A DNA stretch of 64,000 nt, taken from positions 62,001 through 126,000 of the forward strand of contig JAJFLU010000045.1 in the NCBI GenBank assembly GCA_021772515.1, read 5' to 3'. Below are positions 37,197 through 46,704 of this stretch, piece by piece. How positions within the stretch are numbered: position 1 is the stretch's first letter; each line of letters starts with the position of its first letter. The translations under genes were made by a program, and so were the position numbers. This stretch comes from Opitutales bacterium. GTDB lineage: Bacteria; Verrucomicrobiota; Verrucomicrobiia; Opitutales; UBA2987. The notes below the pieces were generated by a model. That model searched no databases and was not told where the DNA came from. It worked only from the letters and a program-made list of their open reading frames with translations.

Positions 37197-37632
37197 GGGA
37201 CCGTCAGTTCTATTATTGCTGTCTGCCCTTACAATCCTTGTCACTTTTTCATTCGGAGAGGAGGAAACAATCCTCTACCCCGCTGATAATACGAGCCCAG
37301 CATATTTTCAGGGAGATGCGAGCAAGCCCGGGGACCATCTCTTTGAGCGATTTGTACTCGCAGCATTCCTGGCGTTAGTCGGAGTAGGGGGGATATCGTT
37401 TTACCTGTGGCGCAAAGGCAAATTCCCCCTTTCACCCATGCACAAGAGCGGCCGCTTAAACCTTAGTGAAACCAAAATGCTGGGCAACAAACAATTTCTC
37501 GTCGTTGTAGAATACGAGAACCAGAAATTATTGCTCGGTGTGGGTCCAGGATTGATCACACACCTTTGCTATTTAGAACCTCCCGAGGCCGGTGAGGAAT
37601 TTATTTCCCCCAAACTTGCGAGAAACCAATGA
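37189..37632 (+). CDS. fliO: Flagellar export assembly protein FliO
   Basis: FliO assists assembly of the FliP ring of the export gate. The 147-residue product has a signal-like N-terminus, a membrane segment (FVLAAFLALVGVGGISFYLW) and a C-terminal FliO-type beta region (RLNLSETKMLGNKQFLVVVE). ATG 37189 is preferred, with GGAGG in front and an 8-base overlap with fliN; a TTG four codons upstream is less likely. Confidence 0.88.
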   Translation: MIKGPSVLLLLSALTILVTFSFGEEETILYPADNTSPAYFQGDASKPGDHLFERFVLAAFLALVGVGGISFYLWRKGKFPLSPMHKSGRLNLSETKMLGNKQFLVVVEYENQKLLLGVGPGLITHLCYLEPPEAGEEFISPKLARNQ

Positions 37633-38414
37633 ATTTTCGCCCCACAATTTTCAAAACTGTTCTCGTTCTTCTGATCGGGTTCATTTTGGTTTATCCGGTA
37701 ACTCTTAACGGACAGGCGGCCGCTACAACGACTGCCGGGGCTCCCGTTACGGTGAAAGTCGATTTAAACGGTGGTGATAAACCAGCCGATGTGGGCATGG
37801 CCATCCAAATTCTGTTTTTGATGACTCTGCTCACCCTTGCGCCTTCCATAATGATGCTGATGACGAGTTTTACCAGAATTGTTATAGTACTAGGTTTTGT
37901 GCGTAACGCTCTTGGAGTTTCGGGGGCGCCCTCCAACCAGATATTGATCGGTTTGGCCTTGTTTTTAACATTTTTTATTATGAGCCCTGTTTGGAACCGA
38001 ATATATTCGGGGGCGTTGGATCCATATATGAAAGAGGAAATCACCTCGAAAGTAGCCCTCGATAGATCGGCGGATCAACTCAAGGGGTTCATGCTCAAGC
38101 AGACACGAACGAGCGATATAGAATTTTTTCTCAGTCTGGCGGGGCAGGGCCCTACCTCCCTATCCGACCTGCCCCTGCGTATCGTGTTGCCCTCCTTTGT
38201 GTTGAGTGAGCTACGGACCGCTTTTCAAATGGGTTTTTTGATATTTATACCGTTTATCGTAGTCGATTTTCTCGTAGCATCAACCCTCATGGCGATGGGT
38301 ATGATGATGATGCCTCCCGTAATTATTTCACTTCCATTTAAGCTTCTTCTGTTCGTGCTAGTGGATGGTTGGTACCTGGTTATACACTCTTTGGTGGAAA
38401 GTTTCAGCGTATGA
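37629..38414 (+). CDS. fliP: Flagellar export gate protein FliP
   Basis: Core of the type III export channel. The 261-residue protein has a cleavable signal sequence and conserved blocks (LTLAPSIMMLMTSFTRIVIV, then RNALGVSGAPSNQILIGLAL and FLIFIPFIVVDFLVASTLMA, ending with MPPVIISLPFKLLLFV). It starts with a four-base ATGA overlap with fliO. Confidence 0.97.
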   Translation: MNFRPTIFKTVLVLLIGFILVYPVTLNGQAAATTTAGAPVTVKVDLNGGDKPADVGMAIQILFLMTLLTLAPSIMMLMTSFTRIVIVLGFVRNALGVSGAPSNQILIGLALFLTFFIMSPVWNRIYSGALDPYMKEEITSKVALDRSADQLKGFMLKQTRTSDIEFFLSLAGQGPTSLSDLPLRIVLPSFVLSELRTAFQMGFLIFIPFIVVDFLVASTLMAMGMMMMPPVIISLPFKLLLFVLVDGWYLVIHSLVESFSV

Positions 38415-38680
38415 ATCTTGAAATGGCAATCGAGTTATTACGCTCACTTATTATGACCTCCCTTCTGTTGATCAGCCCTTTAATGGGCGTGGCTATCGGT
38501 GTGGGATTGTTGGTTAGTTTGATTCAAACCGTGACCAGCATTCAAGATCAAACGCTCACTTTTGTTCCTAAACTAGCCGCCGTAGGTTTTATGATAATGG
38601 TGTCCGCCAATTGGCTATTACGTACTTTGATGGAGTTCACCGTGTCCTTAATCCAGCGATTGCCGGAGATGGTGCGATGA
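38411..38680 (+). CDS. fliQ: Flagellar export gate protein FliQ
   Basis: Small two-helix gate subunit, 89 residues: LLLISPLMGVAIGVGLLVSL and AAVGFMIMVSANWLLRTL segments with TSIQDQTLTFVPKL between. ATG 38411 overlaps the fliP stop as ATGA; earlier in-frame starts lie inside fliP. Confidence 0.96.
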   Translation: MNLEMAIELLRSLIMTSLLLISPLMGVAIGVGLLVSLIQTVTSIQDQTLTFVPKLAAVGFMIMVSANWLLRTLMEFTVSLIQRLPEMVR

Positions 38681-39438
38681 GCCTGTATCAAGGAGATCTT
38701 CTGATAGGCATGTTGGTATTTGTGAGGGCCGGCGCATTGCTTTCCGCAGTGCCGGTTTTCGCCGGGCGTGCGGTACCGGTTCAGTTACGAGTAGCGCTAT
38801 CGCTTATGATTGCCTATCTGGTGACTCCGCTATTGCCAAAACTGGGGGCTTTGCCCACGCATCTGACGATGCTGGTGATTTGGGCGGTTAGCGAATTGCT
38901 GGTTGGTATTTTAATGGGACTGGCTGTGCGGATCGTATTTTCAACTATCGATTTTGCCTCACACATCATATCTCAGGAAAGCGGTCTCATGCGGGCAGAT
39001 AGCATCAGCCCTTTGGGTGGCAGCAGCACTAGTACTATCGGATCGCTGCTTTTTTATTTCGGCACACTGATTTTCATGATAACCGGCCTGCATTACCAGG
39101 TAATTATGGCTTTTGTGAAAAGTTTTCAATATTTATCTCCGGGGCAATTTCTATATACCGGTTTTGCCATAGATTTGCTAATTCGAGATACAACCCGCAT
39201 ATTTATGGTCGGTTTACAGATGGGAGCGCCCGTTATTGCCGTAAATTTCATAGTAAACCTGACCTTCGCTGTGCTGGGTAAGGCTGCCCCCAAAGTCAAT
39301 GTTTTCCTGACCAGTTTTGCGGTTAGGATCGTTACCGGATTGGTAATTTTTCTAAGCACGGTTGGGTTGATAACACATTACATTACGATGCAAGGTCAAA
39401 GGGCTCCCGAAAACATGCTTCGCTTCCTTGCTTTCTGA
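38677..39438 (+). CDS. fliR: Flagellar export gate protein FliR
   Basis: Polytopic gate subunit, 253 residues, with several membrane helices and the conserved VFVRAGALLSAVPVF and INLTFAV/NLTFAVLGK-type segment. ATG 38677 overlaps the fliQ stop by four bases; the frame is open 22 codons upstream but inside fliQ. Confidence 0.95.
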   Translation: MSLYQGDLLIGMLVFVRAGALLSAVPVFAGRAVPVQLRVALSLMIAYLVTPLLPKLGALPTHLTMLVIWAVSELLVGILMGLAVRIVFSTIDFASHIISQESGLMRADSISPLGGSSTSTIGSLLFYFGTLIFMITGLHYQVIMAFVKSFQYLSPGQFLYTGFAIDLLIRDTTRIFMVGLQMGAPVIAVNFIVNLTFAVLGKAAPKVNVFLTSFAVRIVTGLVIFLSTVGLITHYITMQGQRAPENMLRFLAF

Positions 39439-39459
39439 GTAAAACGCTCATTATTACCT

Positions 39460-40569
39460 ATGCCTGAAAACGATAAATCCTCCAAGACGGAGCTGCCGAC
39501 TGGAAAAAAGCTGCAGGAGGCCTACAAGCAGGGAAATTTTGCCAAAAGCCCCGAAATCAGTGTGGCTTTTGTTATGATAGGAGCTTTTATCACGTTGGCA
39601 TTCACGGCTAAACAAAAGGCCGCGGAACTAAGCCTGTTCAGCAAGGAGATACTGGCTCATTTGGGGGAGTTTGAAATAAACCATAAGCTGGCCGCCGAAG
39701 GCATTGCCAACGGGTTGCAGGCTACAATGTTTCTCTTATCACCGATGCTGATGTCGGTTATGTTGGCCGCAGTAATCGCGGGTGGGCTTCAAACCGGTTT
39801 CAGATTATCGCCCAAAGCCCTCGAAGCTCGATTGTCCAAACTAAACCCGATTCAGGGATTTAAAAAATTGTTGAGCGTCGGAAGTTTAGTTCAATTGGGA
39901 GTTGATTTACTAAAATTTGCCGCTATCGGGGTGATTCTATTCGGACTGATCAAAGAGATCATGAAAGATCCAATCTTCGCCATGCCCGTTCCAGCGGCAT
40001 ATCTCGGTGAATTTTTGTACGAAACCGCGATGATTATTTTTGTCAGACTAATGATAGCTCTGGCCATAATCGCGATACTCAATTATCTCTACCAGCTACG
40101 TAAACGGCGAAGCGACTTGATGATGACCAAGCAGGAAGTCAAAGAGGAAAACAAAAGCGCCGAAGTCGATCCCAAGGTTAAAAATGCGCAGAAGCAGATG
40201 GCCCGACGCCTCATGCAAAAGCAAATGCTGCGCTCGGTGCCCACCGCCGATGTCGTTGTAACCAATCCCACACACTATGCGATCGCGCTGAAATATGAAC
40301 GGGAAAAAGATGAGGCTCCCATGATCTTGGCCAAGGGCGTAAATCTCTTCGCTAAACGAATCATACAATTGGCCGACAAACATGGTGTGCCCCGTGTCGA
40401 AAACAAGCCAGTGGCTCGTATGCTCTACCAATTGGGCAATGTCGGGGAGTCTATCCCAACCGGATTATACCAGGTTGTGGCGAAAATTCTCGGCCATGTC
40501 TATCGAACCCACCGCTACTATTTTCATTCGTTAAAATCCCGACGTCAAAGATTCCAAGGTAATGGATAA
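39460..40569 (+). CDS. flhB: Flagellar export switch protein FlhB
   Basis: Controls the switch from rod/hook to filament export. The 369-residue protein has the N-terminal PTGKKLQEAYKQGNFAKSPE, four membrane helices, a charged linker, and the self-cleaving NPTH motif (VVVTNPTHYAIAL). It is the partner of the giant FliK. It overlaps flhA by eight bases. Confidence 0.96.
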   Translation: MPENDKSSKTELPTGKKLQEAYKQGNFAKSPEISVAFVMIGAFITLAFTAKQKAAELSLFSKEILAHLGEFEINHKLAAEGIANGLQATMFLLSPMLMSVMLAAVIAGGLQTGFRLSPKALEARLSKLNPIQGFKKLLSVGSLVQLGVDLLKFAAIGVILFGLIKEIMKDPIFAMPVPAAYLGEFLYETAMIIFVRLMIALAIIAILNYLYQLRKRRSDLMMTKQEVKEENKSAEVDPKVKNAQKQMARRLMQKQMLRSVPTADVVVTNPTHYAIALKYEREKDEAPMILAKGVNLFAKRIIQLADKHGVPRVENKPVARMLYQLGNVGESIPTGLYQVVAKILGHVYRTHRYYFHSLKSRRQRFQGNG

Positions 40570-42742
40570 ATTATTTGGCAGTAAAAAAGGGTCCGTTTTC
40601 CACACACTGGTCCAGAATACAGACCTGATATTCACTTTCGGGCTATTCGGCGCGATCATCTTGCTCGTATTACCGGTGCCACCGGCAATACTGGATTTAC
40701 TATTGGCAATGAGCATAGGGATATCCCTGCTGGTTCTCGTTGTTGTCATTTATGTTAAAAACCCCCCTGAATTTTCTGTATTCCCGACAATACTCCTAGC
40801 GGTAACTCTTTTTCGATTGGGTCTCAATGTGGCCTCCACCAGATTGATTTTGCTCGATGGCTATGCCGGACACGTAATCGACTCCTTCGGCCAATTCGTT
40901 GTGCGCGGAAATTTTGTCGTTGGGGCGGTAGTATTCTTGATTTTGGTTATAATTAACTTCATCGTTATTACCAAAGGTGCGGGACGAATCGCGGAGGTGG
41001 CTGCCCGATTTACATTGGATGCCATGCCCGGTAAGCAAATGGCGATTGATGCCGAATTGAATGCCGGAATAATCGACGAGCGCGCCGCTACAACACGACG
41101 CCTGGAAATCCAGGAGGAAGCCGATTTTTACGGCTCTATGGATGGCGCCAGCAAGTTCGTCCGAGGAGATGCCGTGGCGGGTATATTGATCACTCTGATC
41201 AATATAGTGGGAGGTATTGCCATCGGCGTATTTCAAAAGGGATTGACCCTGTTTGCCGCGTTGACCAAATACACCCTTCTCTCCATCGGAGACGGTCTCG
41301 TATCGCAGATCCCCTCATTAATCGTCTCCGTCGCAGCGGGTATTCTGGTAACTCGTTCATCGAGTGGATCGAACCTCGGCGCATTCATTGGCAAGCAATT
41401 AACCGTATATCCCAGGGCCATTGCCGTAACCGGGGGGATGCTGGGGATTTTCGCCTTTCTGCCCGGAATGCCCGTTGTCCCCTTCCTTTCTCTCGCTATT
41501 GGGGCAGGAGTTCTCGCCCTTATGACAAAGCGCAACCGACCGTTTGAGGAGTTGCAGGAATTGCAGGATGATTCACTTCCCGGGGCTGAATCGGAACCCG
41601 GTTTGCCTGGCGATAGTCCCCCCGGACTGCCTCCCGGTTCTCCTGATTTCGAGAAAATAATCTCGGTCGATGTGCTATCTCTGGAATTGGGATTCGGCAT
41701 TCTCTCGATGGCGGATAAATCTCAAAACGGTGATCTTCTCGAAAGAATTACCGGGGTGCGCAAAAGCCTTGCCAAGGAGATGGGTGTGATCACTCCCTCC
41801 ATTGCCGTGAGAGACAACAGCGATCTGGAGGCAAACCAATATCGAATCTTGCTCCGCAGCGAGGAGATCGCCCACGGGCTAATTGTTCCCAACCGGTGGA
41901 TGGCCATGAATGTGGCCAACAGCGGAATAACCTTGCAGGGAATACCAACGGTCGAGCCGGTCTTCGGTTTGGAGGCCGTGTGGATCACCGACGAGGAAAA
42001 GAAAACGGCCGAAATTCACGGATATACCGTAGTCGATGGACCCTCGGTGCTAATCACCCATCTTGCGGAAATATTACGCGAGTCAGCCCACTTGATCCTG
42101 GAACGAGAAGATACGCAAAAGTTGATCGATTTGGTGAAGGAAAAAAATCCCACCTTGGTCAACGAGCTGTTGCCCGATTTAGCCACCGTCGGCCTGATCC
42201 AGCGGGTGTTGCAAAATTTACTTAAGGAAAAGGTCCCCGTCAAAAATCTAACTATAATTATGGAGACGATTGCCGATTACGCTTCTGTGACTAAAAACCC
42301 GGATGACCTCGCCGAGCAAGCGCGCAAACGCATAGGAGTTTACTTCGTGCCCGAATACGAATCGGAGCCCGGATTTATCAAGGCGCTGACCCTCGAACCC
42401 AAACTCGAACAGCTATTGGCAGCACGGGTAAAACGCAGCCAATTCGAGGTCGGGTTAATGATGGACCCCGCATTGGCCCAGCATTTCTTAAACGAATTGG
42501 CCCCGAGAGTCGAAGATATGATGGAGCAAGGCCTGCGTCCGGTCCTGGTAACCTCCACCGAATTGCGGCTCCCGTTCAAACGATTTTTTGAGCCTAGTTT
42601 TCCAAAACTGGCGGTTCTGGCCTATCAGGAAATGCCCAACAGATTTCAGATACAAAATGTTGGAATCATCGGCCTGCCGTCCAGCATCCTTTCTCCGCCC
42701 ACAGAGGTTAAGGAAGAGTCGCCACAGCTAGTGCCCGTATAA
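40562..42742 (+). CDS. flhA: Flagellar export gate protein FlhA
   Basis: Large gate component: an eight-helix membrane domain followed by a cytoplasmic ring that docks chaperones. The 726-residue protein has VTLFRLGLNVASTRLIL, the FHIPEP family region (GDAVAGILITLINIVGG) and a Pro/Gly-rich linker (about 335-365, PPGLPPGSP). The C-terminal cytoplasmic domain follows. ATG 40562 lies within the flhB end. Confidence 0.96.
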   Translation: MDKLFGSKKGSVFHTLVQNTDLIFTFGLFGAIILLVLPVPPAILDLLLAMSIGISLLVLVVVIYVKNPPEFSVFPTILLAVTLFRLGLNVASTRLILLDGYAGHVIDSFGQFVVRGNFVVGAVVFLILVIINFIVITKGAGRIAEVAARFTLDAMPGKQMAIDAELNAGIIDERAATTRRLEIQEEADFYGSMDGASKFVRGDAVAGILITLINIVGGIAIGVFQKGLTLFAALTKYTLLSIGDGLVSQIPSLIVSVAAGILVTRSSSGSNLGAFIGKQLTVYPRAIAVTGGMLGIFAFLPGMPVVPFLSLAIGAGVLALMTKRNRPFEELQELQDDSLPGAESEPGLPGDSPPGLPPGSPDFEKIISVDVLSLELGFGILSMADKSQNGDLLERITGVRKSLAKEMGVITPSIAVRDNSDLEANQYRILLRSEEIAHGLIVPNRWMAMNVANSGITLQGIPTVEPVFGLEAVWITDEEKKTAEIHGYTVVDGPSVLITHLAEILRESAHLILEREDTQKLIDLVKEKNPTLVNELLPDLATVGLIQRVLQNLLKEKVPVKNLTIIMETIADYASVTKNPDDLAEQARKRIGVYFVPEYESEPGFIKALTLEPKLEQLLAARVKRSQFEVGLMMDPALAQHFLNELAPRVEDMMEQGLRPVLVTSTELRLPFKRFFEPSFPKLAVLAYQEMPNRFQIQNVGIIGLPSSILSPPTEVKEESPQLVPV

Positions 42743-42769
42743 ATCCAAAAAAATTTCAGCAATAAAATT

Positions 42770-43861
42770 ATGAAACCAGACGCTAATACTAACCTGCAAA
42801 TCGAAGAAGGCAAAAAGTATCGATTCGAAGTGGGATCCGCCGAAGAGGCAGTCCGCATTTTGCGGGAGCGAATTGGCGAGCGGGCCAAAGTGCTCTCGGT
42901 TAAGCAAACGGGCGGCCAGGGGTTGGCGCGCTTCCTGAGTTCTCCCCGCCTTGAAATTATCGCAACCTTGCCCCCTCGGGAAAATCCCCCGCAACTCCTG
43001 CCCCAAAGTATTCAATTACCTATCGTGCCTGAATTGGAAAAAGAGGAAATCAGGAGCAACGATATTGTTTTGCCCAAGGCCAGGAATACCCTCAAACTTG
43101 ACCATGAGGAAAATCTTTGGCGAATTTTGCGAAAGGCTGGCTTTGGAGATGCCATATTATCCAGCCTGGAGTATTCCCCCGAATGGAGCCATCTGAAGAA
43201 TTTATCCTTGCCTCATGCTCTGGCGGAAATCTCCCAATGGCTGCGTAAGCAATTCCTGTCTCGAAGCCCCCGGCCGGTAACCAGACGGATTGCCTTTTTC
43301 GGCACTCCCGGAGTGGGCAAAACTACCGCTCTTTGCAAGCGCCTGGCGAACGAAGTCTTTTTGCGTGGAAAGACGGTCCAGGTGTTGAAATTGCAAAACG
43401 ATATGCCAAATCCAGACGATGCTCTCACGATTTTTTGCGATGTCCTCAATGTCCCTCTATTAAGGGATCCTATTGATATCGAATCAATTACCGAAGATCA
43501 TTGCCTTTATATCGATATACCGGGCCTGGGCTCTTATCAAGACGAAGAATACCTCGGCATACTCGAAAGGCTGAATACTCTCGAAGTAGAGAGTCGCGTG
43601 CTTGTCGTAAATGCCGCCTATGACACCGATCTCATAAACGACGCTTTTAATCTTGGGCAGCGGCTGCGGGCAACCCATGTCGCATTTACTCATATGGATG
43701 AGTTGACCAACGTATCCAAGCTTTGGCCCTATATCGTAAATGGCGGACTTACGCCTTTGTTTTTCAGCCACGGCCAGAATGTTACGAGCGATTATTCTGA
43801 AAACATTCTGGATTACCTCGCCGAGCGAACATTTCCCAACGATTTTTCGGCGCTAGTTTAA
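42770..43861 (+). CDS. flhF: FlhF-like SRP-family GTPase, divergent motifs
   Basis: FlhF directs flagellar position and number in polar flagellates. The 363-residue protein has an N-terminal basic region starting near KKYRFEVGSAEEAVRIL and an NG GTPase domain. P-loop GTPGVGKTTALCK is intact. The other motifs diverge: the DTYR box reads NDMPNPDD, the DTAG box reads DIPGLG, and TKLD reads THMD. It may bind GTP but hydrolyse it differently. It lies downstream of flhA as usual; the normal partner flhG is absent. Confidence 0.85.
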   Translation: MKPDANTNLQIEEGKKYRFEVGSAEEAVRILRERIGERAKVLSVKQTGGQGLARFLSSPRLEIIATLPPRENPPQLLPQSIQLPIVPELEKEEIRSNDIVLPKARNTLKLDHEENLWRILRKAGFGDAILSSLEYSPEWSHLKNLSLPHALAEISQWLRKQFLSRSPRPVTRRIAFFGTPGVGKTTALCKRLANEVFLRGKTVQVLKLQNDMPNPDDALTIFCDVLNVPLLRDPIDIESITEDHCLYIDIPGLGSYQDEEYLGILERLNTLEVESRVLVVNAAYDTDLINDAFNLGQRLRATHVAFTHMDELTNVSKLWPYIVNGGLTPLFFSHGQNVTSDYSENILDYLAERTFPNDFSALV

Positions 43862-43906
43862 CCTGTCAACCTTATTTATAATTAGTTAGAATTTATCTCA
43901 AATCCA

Positions 43907-44185
43907 ATGAATCAGTCCCTATTTAATCCAAAATTTTATTTATCAATCGGTGGTTTCCTCGGATTTTCCATTGCCTTGGCCAGCGGGCTGTTGGCTGGAA
44001 ACGAGGTCGTGATCGTCCTTAGAGACTCCTCCATAGGATGTCTTATTGGGGCGGTTTTGCTCAGGCGATTTCTAAGTGTCATCCAATCCAGCATTTCTTC
44101 AGCGAAGCTGGAAAAGGGTAAAGATACCGATTCAATTGACGATAACCCAGAAGGCGCCAAGGGCCCGGCTGCCGTTTCCAGCTAA
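43907..44185 (+). CDS. Small membrane protein in the flhG position
   Basis: I do not recognise this 92-residue protein. It has two short hydrophobic stretches (YLSIGGFLGFSIALASGLLAG and SIGCLIGAVLLRRFL) and a polar, acidic C-terminus. It lies between flhF and fliA, where flhG (a MinD-like ATPase) is usually found. It shares no motif with FlhG. The spacing of 45 and 28 bases suggests it is part of the operon. Confidence 0.6.
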   Translation: MNQSLFNPKFYLSIGGFLGFSIALASGLLAGNEVVIVLRDSSIGCLIGAVLLRRFLSVIQSSISSAKLEKGKDTDSIDDNPEGAKGPAAVSS

Positions 44186-44213
44186 ACTATTCGAATACAA
44201 TTACGCACGCATA

Positions 44214-45029
44214 ATGTTCAATTCGCCTCCGGCAGTCCAACCGGGCAAAAAATCGAAGGAAATTCCTCCGAAAAAAGCCCGTTTAGCGACCAAAGCTTAT
44301 AGTCGATCGGTTCCACCACTGGAACCTGATTGGTCTTTGGTGGAAAGTTACCTCCCATTGGTCAAATCGATCGTGGGAAAAATGCGCATGTACTTCCCCC
44401 CTCAGGTGGATGTGGAAGATATTTACAGTGTAGGCGTTTCAGGTCTCATATCGGCCACTCAGCGGCTCGATCCTGCCAAGGCAAAATCTTTCGGCAGTTT
44501 TGCCACTCTGAGAGTGCGAGGCGCCATTCTCGATGAATTGAGGCGCCTGGACTGGATGCCACGGGCAAGCCGTATCAAAGCCAAACAATATCGAAAGGTC
44601 GTCGATCAACTCGAGCAGACGCTGCGCAGACCTGCCACGGAGGAGGAAATCAGGAAAGAACTGGGCATCAGCCTGAAGGAATATCGCATTCTATTGGATC
44701 GCCTGCGGCCAATCAGCATGATTCCTCTCGATCGATCCGTAAATCCCGACGGCAATGACCAGGCGACAGTGCATGATATTATCGCGGACGATACCGAACT
44801 GAATGCGCGCGAAAGTTGCGAGAATCGGGAGGTTATTCAACTCTTGCGTGAACGCATCGAGCAGCTACCGGAAGCACCGCGCAAAGTGCTCATCCTCTAT
44901 TATTTCGAAGGTCTCCGCCTGGCGGAAATCGCCACTGTTTTTAATCTGACCGAATCGCGTATTTGTCAAATTCACGCCCAGGCGGTTATCGGTCTTCGCA
45001 CCTATCTGGCACGCGCCCTGGTCAAATAA
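44214..45029 (+). CDS. fliA: Flagellar sigma factor FliA (sigma-28)
   Basis: Directs RNA polymerase to late flagellar promoters such as flagellin. The 271-residue protein has region 2 (LPLVKSIVGKMRMYFPPQVD, YSVGVSGLISATQRLDP, FGSFATLRVRGAILDELR), region 3, and the region 4 helix-turn-helix (RLAEIATVFNLTESRICQIHAQA). ATG 44214 is preferred; the frame continues upstream into the previous gene. FlgM was not found in the window. Confidence 0.95.
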   Translation: MFNSPPAVQPGKKSKEIPPKKARLATKAYSRSVPPLEPDWSLVESYLPLVKSIVGKMRMYFPPQVDVEDIYSVGVSGLISATQRLDPAKAKSFGSFATLRVRGAILDELRRLDWMPRASRIKAKQYRKVVDQLEQTLRRPATEEEIRKELGISLKEYRILLDRLRPISMIPLDRSVNPDGNDQATVHDIIADDTELNARESCENREVIQLLRERIEQLPEAPRKVLILYYFEGLRLAEIATVFNLTESRICQIHAQAVIGLRTYLARALVK

Positions 45030-45050
45030 CCAGCCTACTTTAATAGCCTT

Positions 45051-45914
45051 ATGTTGCTTGTTATTGGATATGTAGTGGTAATGGCCTCCATTTTGGGGGG
45101 CTTCATTATTGCGGGGGGGCAGCCCATTTTGCTTTTGCACGTGTCAGAATTTGTGGTCATTGGCGGGGTCACGTTGGGAGTTTTGATAGTGGCCAGCCCC
45201 AAATCCGTTTTACTGTCTCTATTGGCCGATGTGAAAGAAAGCTTCGTCAATTCGGGGGTGAGCAAAGAAGAGATCCTGGATGTTTTGAAGCTGCTCTACG
45301 AGATGTTCATGCTTGGTCGGCGTAATGGCTTGATTGCTCTTGACGAGCATGTGTCCGATCCACCGGAGAGTAGCATTCTAAAAAAGTATCCGAGCTTTAT
45401 AGACGATCCCGACAGGCTTGCCTTTCTTTGTAACGCCCTGAGGCCGATCATCGACGGAAAGATTAAGCCCAATCAGCTACAGCATTTGCTCGAAGCCGAA
45501 ATCGAGGCCAAGGAGGAGGCAGCCCACGCACCATTGAGTGTGCTTGCGTTGGTGGGAGATTCACTGCCGGGCATCGGTATCATTGCCGCCGTTCTCGGTA
45601 TCATCAACACGATGGCGGCGATATCCGAAGGGCCCGAAATGGTGGGACAAAAAGTTGCCGCTGCATTGACAGGCACCTTTTTGGGGATTCTCGGCGCCTA
45701 TGGCTTCGTCAATCCATTAATGAAGCGCATCGATTTCATGCACTCATCCAATTTCATGTACTACACCACGATGGCCAATGCGATCACCGGATTCGCCAAT
45801 GGGTTGGCCCCGATTATGGCCATAGAGACCGTTCGCCGATCCCTCGATAAAGCAATTCAGCCCGGTGCAGATGAACTGGAAACAATGCTTAAGGAACTTG
45901 GGCCAAATAATTAG
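45051..45914 (+). CDS. motA: Flagellar stator protein MotA
   Basis: Stator subunit that couples proton or sodium flow to rotation. The 287-residue protein has four membrane segments, two at the N-terminus (VIGYVVVMASILGGFIIAGG and VVIGGVTLGVLIVA) and two at the C-terminus (GIGIIAAVLGIINTMAAI and ALTGTFLGILGAYGFV). The cytoplasmic loop carries the torque residues. It starts 21 bases after fliA. Confidence 0.93.
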   Translation: MLLVIGYVVVMASILGGFIIAGGQPILLLHVSEFVVIGGVTLGVLIVASPKSVLLSLLADVKESFVNSGVSKEEILDVLKLLYEMFMLGRRNGLIALDEHVSDPPESSILKKYPSFIDDPDRLAFLCNALRPIIDGKIKPNQLQHLLEAEIEAKEEAAHAPLSVLALVGDSLPGIGIIAAVLGIINTMAAISEGPEMVGQKVAAALTGTFLGILGAYGFVNPLMKRIDFMHSSNFMYYTTMANAITGFANGLAPIMAIETVRRSLDKAIQPGADELETMLKELGPNN

Positions 45915-45938
45915 TATCTGGAGAATTTACCACTTACT

Positions 45939-46655
45939 ATGAGCAAAAAAAAAGGAGGACATCACGGAGGAGCCTGGAAGGTTGCCTACGCGGATTTTGT
46001 TACCGCCATGATGGCGCTTTTCATGGTGCTATGGATATCTTCGCAGGATGAAGAAATTTTGATCTCCACTTCTGAGTTTTTCCAAAATCCCTATAATTCG
46101 CCGCAGGATCAGTCCCTCGGGGTTATGCCGAACACCTCCAATTCGATCGGCAGTGGCGATACCGATGAAATTGAAAAAAATAACGTGACCGATATGGCAT
46201 TTCTCTATGCATTGGCCAAGGAGTTTTACCGTTTACTCGATCTTGACGAAAACGATGATACCAGTCCGCTGGAAATAAAAGTCACTTCGGACGGGCTGCG
46301 AATAACGGTTTTTGACCGCACCGGACAGCCCCTCTTCGTTAATAATTCAGATGAATTCACTGCCTGGGGCGATTTCGCCATAAGAAACCTTTCCTGGATC
46401 ATGGACCGCTATAATCACAAGATACGTATCGATGCCCATGCGAGCAAAAAAACAAGCCCCGAAGCGGCTGACTATGGATCCTGGGAATTGAGCGTCGATC
46501 GCGCAAACGCCACTCGCAGAAAGCTGGTCCACTATGCATTGGAACCCTCCAAGGTAGAGCGTGTAACTGGTTATGGCGATTCCCTTCCCCTACCGGGGCT
46601 TGCTGCGGATGATGAATCTAACCAACGAATCGAGATAAGTCTCGTAATGAACTGA
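45939..46655 (+). CDS. motB: Flagellar stator protein MotB
   Basis: Stator subunit that anchors MotA to peptidoglycan. The 238-residue protein has a basic start, one membrane helix with the ion-binding D19 (YADFVTAMMALFMVLWI), and a C-terminal OmpA-like domain (IRIDAHAS..., ELSVDRANATRRKLV, RVTGYGDS, NQRIEI). Proton or sodium specificity cannot be told from sequence alone. It is 24 bases after motA. Confidence 0.93.
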   Translation: MSKKKGGHHGGAWKVAYADFVTAMMALFMVLWISSQDEEILISTSEFFQNPYNSPQDQSLGVMPNTSNSIGSGDTDEIEKNNVTDMAFLYALAKEFYRLLDLDENDDTSPLEIKVTSDGLRITVFDRTGQPLFVNNSDEFTAWGDFAIRNLSWIMDRYNHKIRIDAHASKKTSPEAADYGSWELSVDRANATRRKLVHYALEPSKVERVTGYGDSLPLPGLAADDESNQRIEISLVMN

Positions 46656-46704
46656 TGAATTTTTTTTACCGAGGCTAAAAATCGTTAACGCCTCCAAAAA
46701 CACA

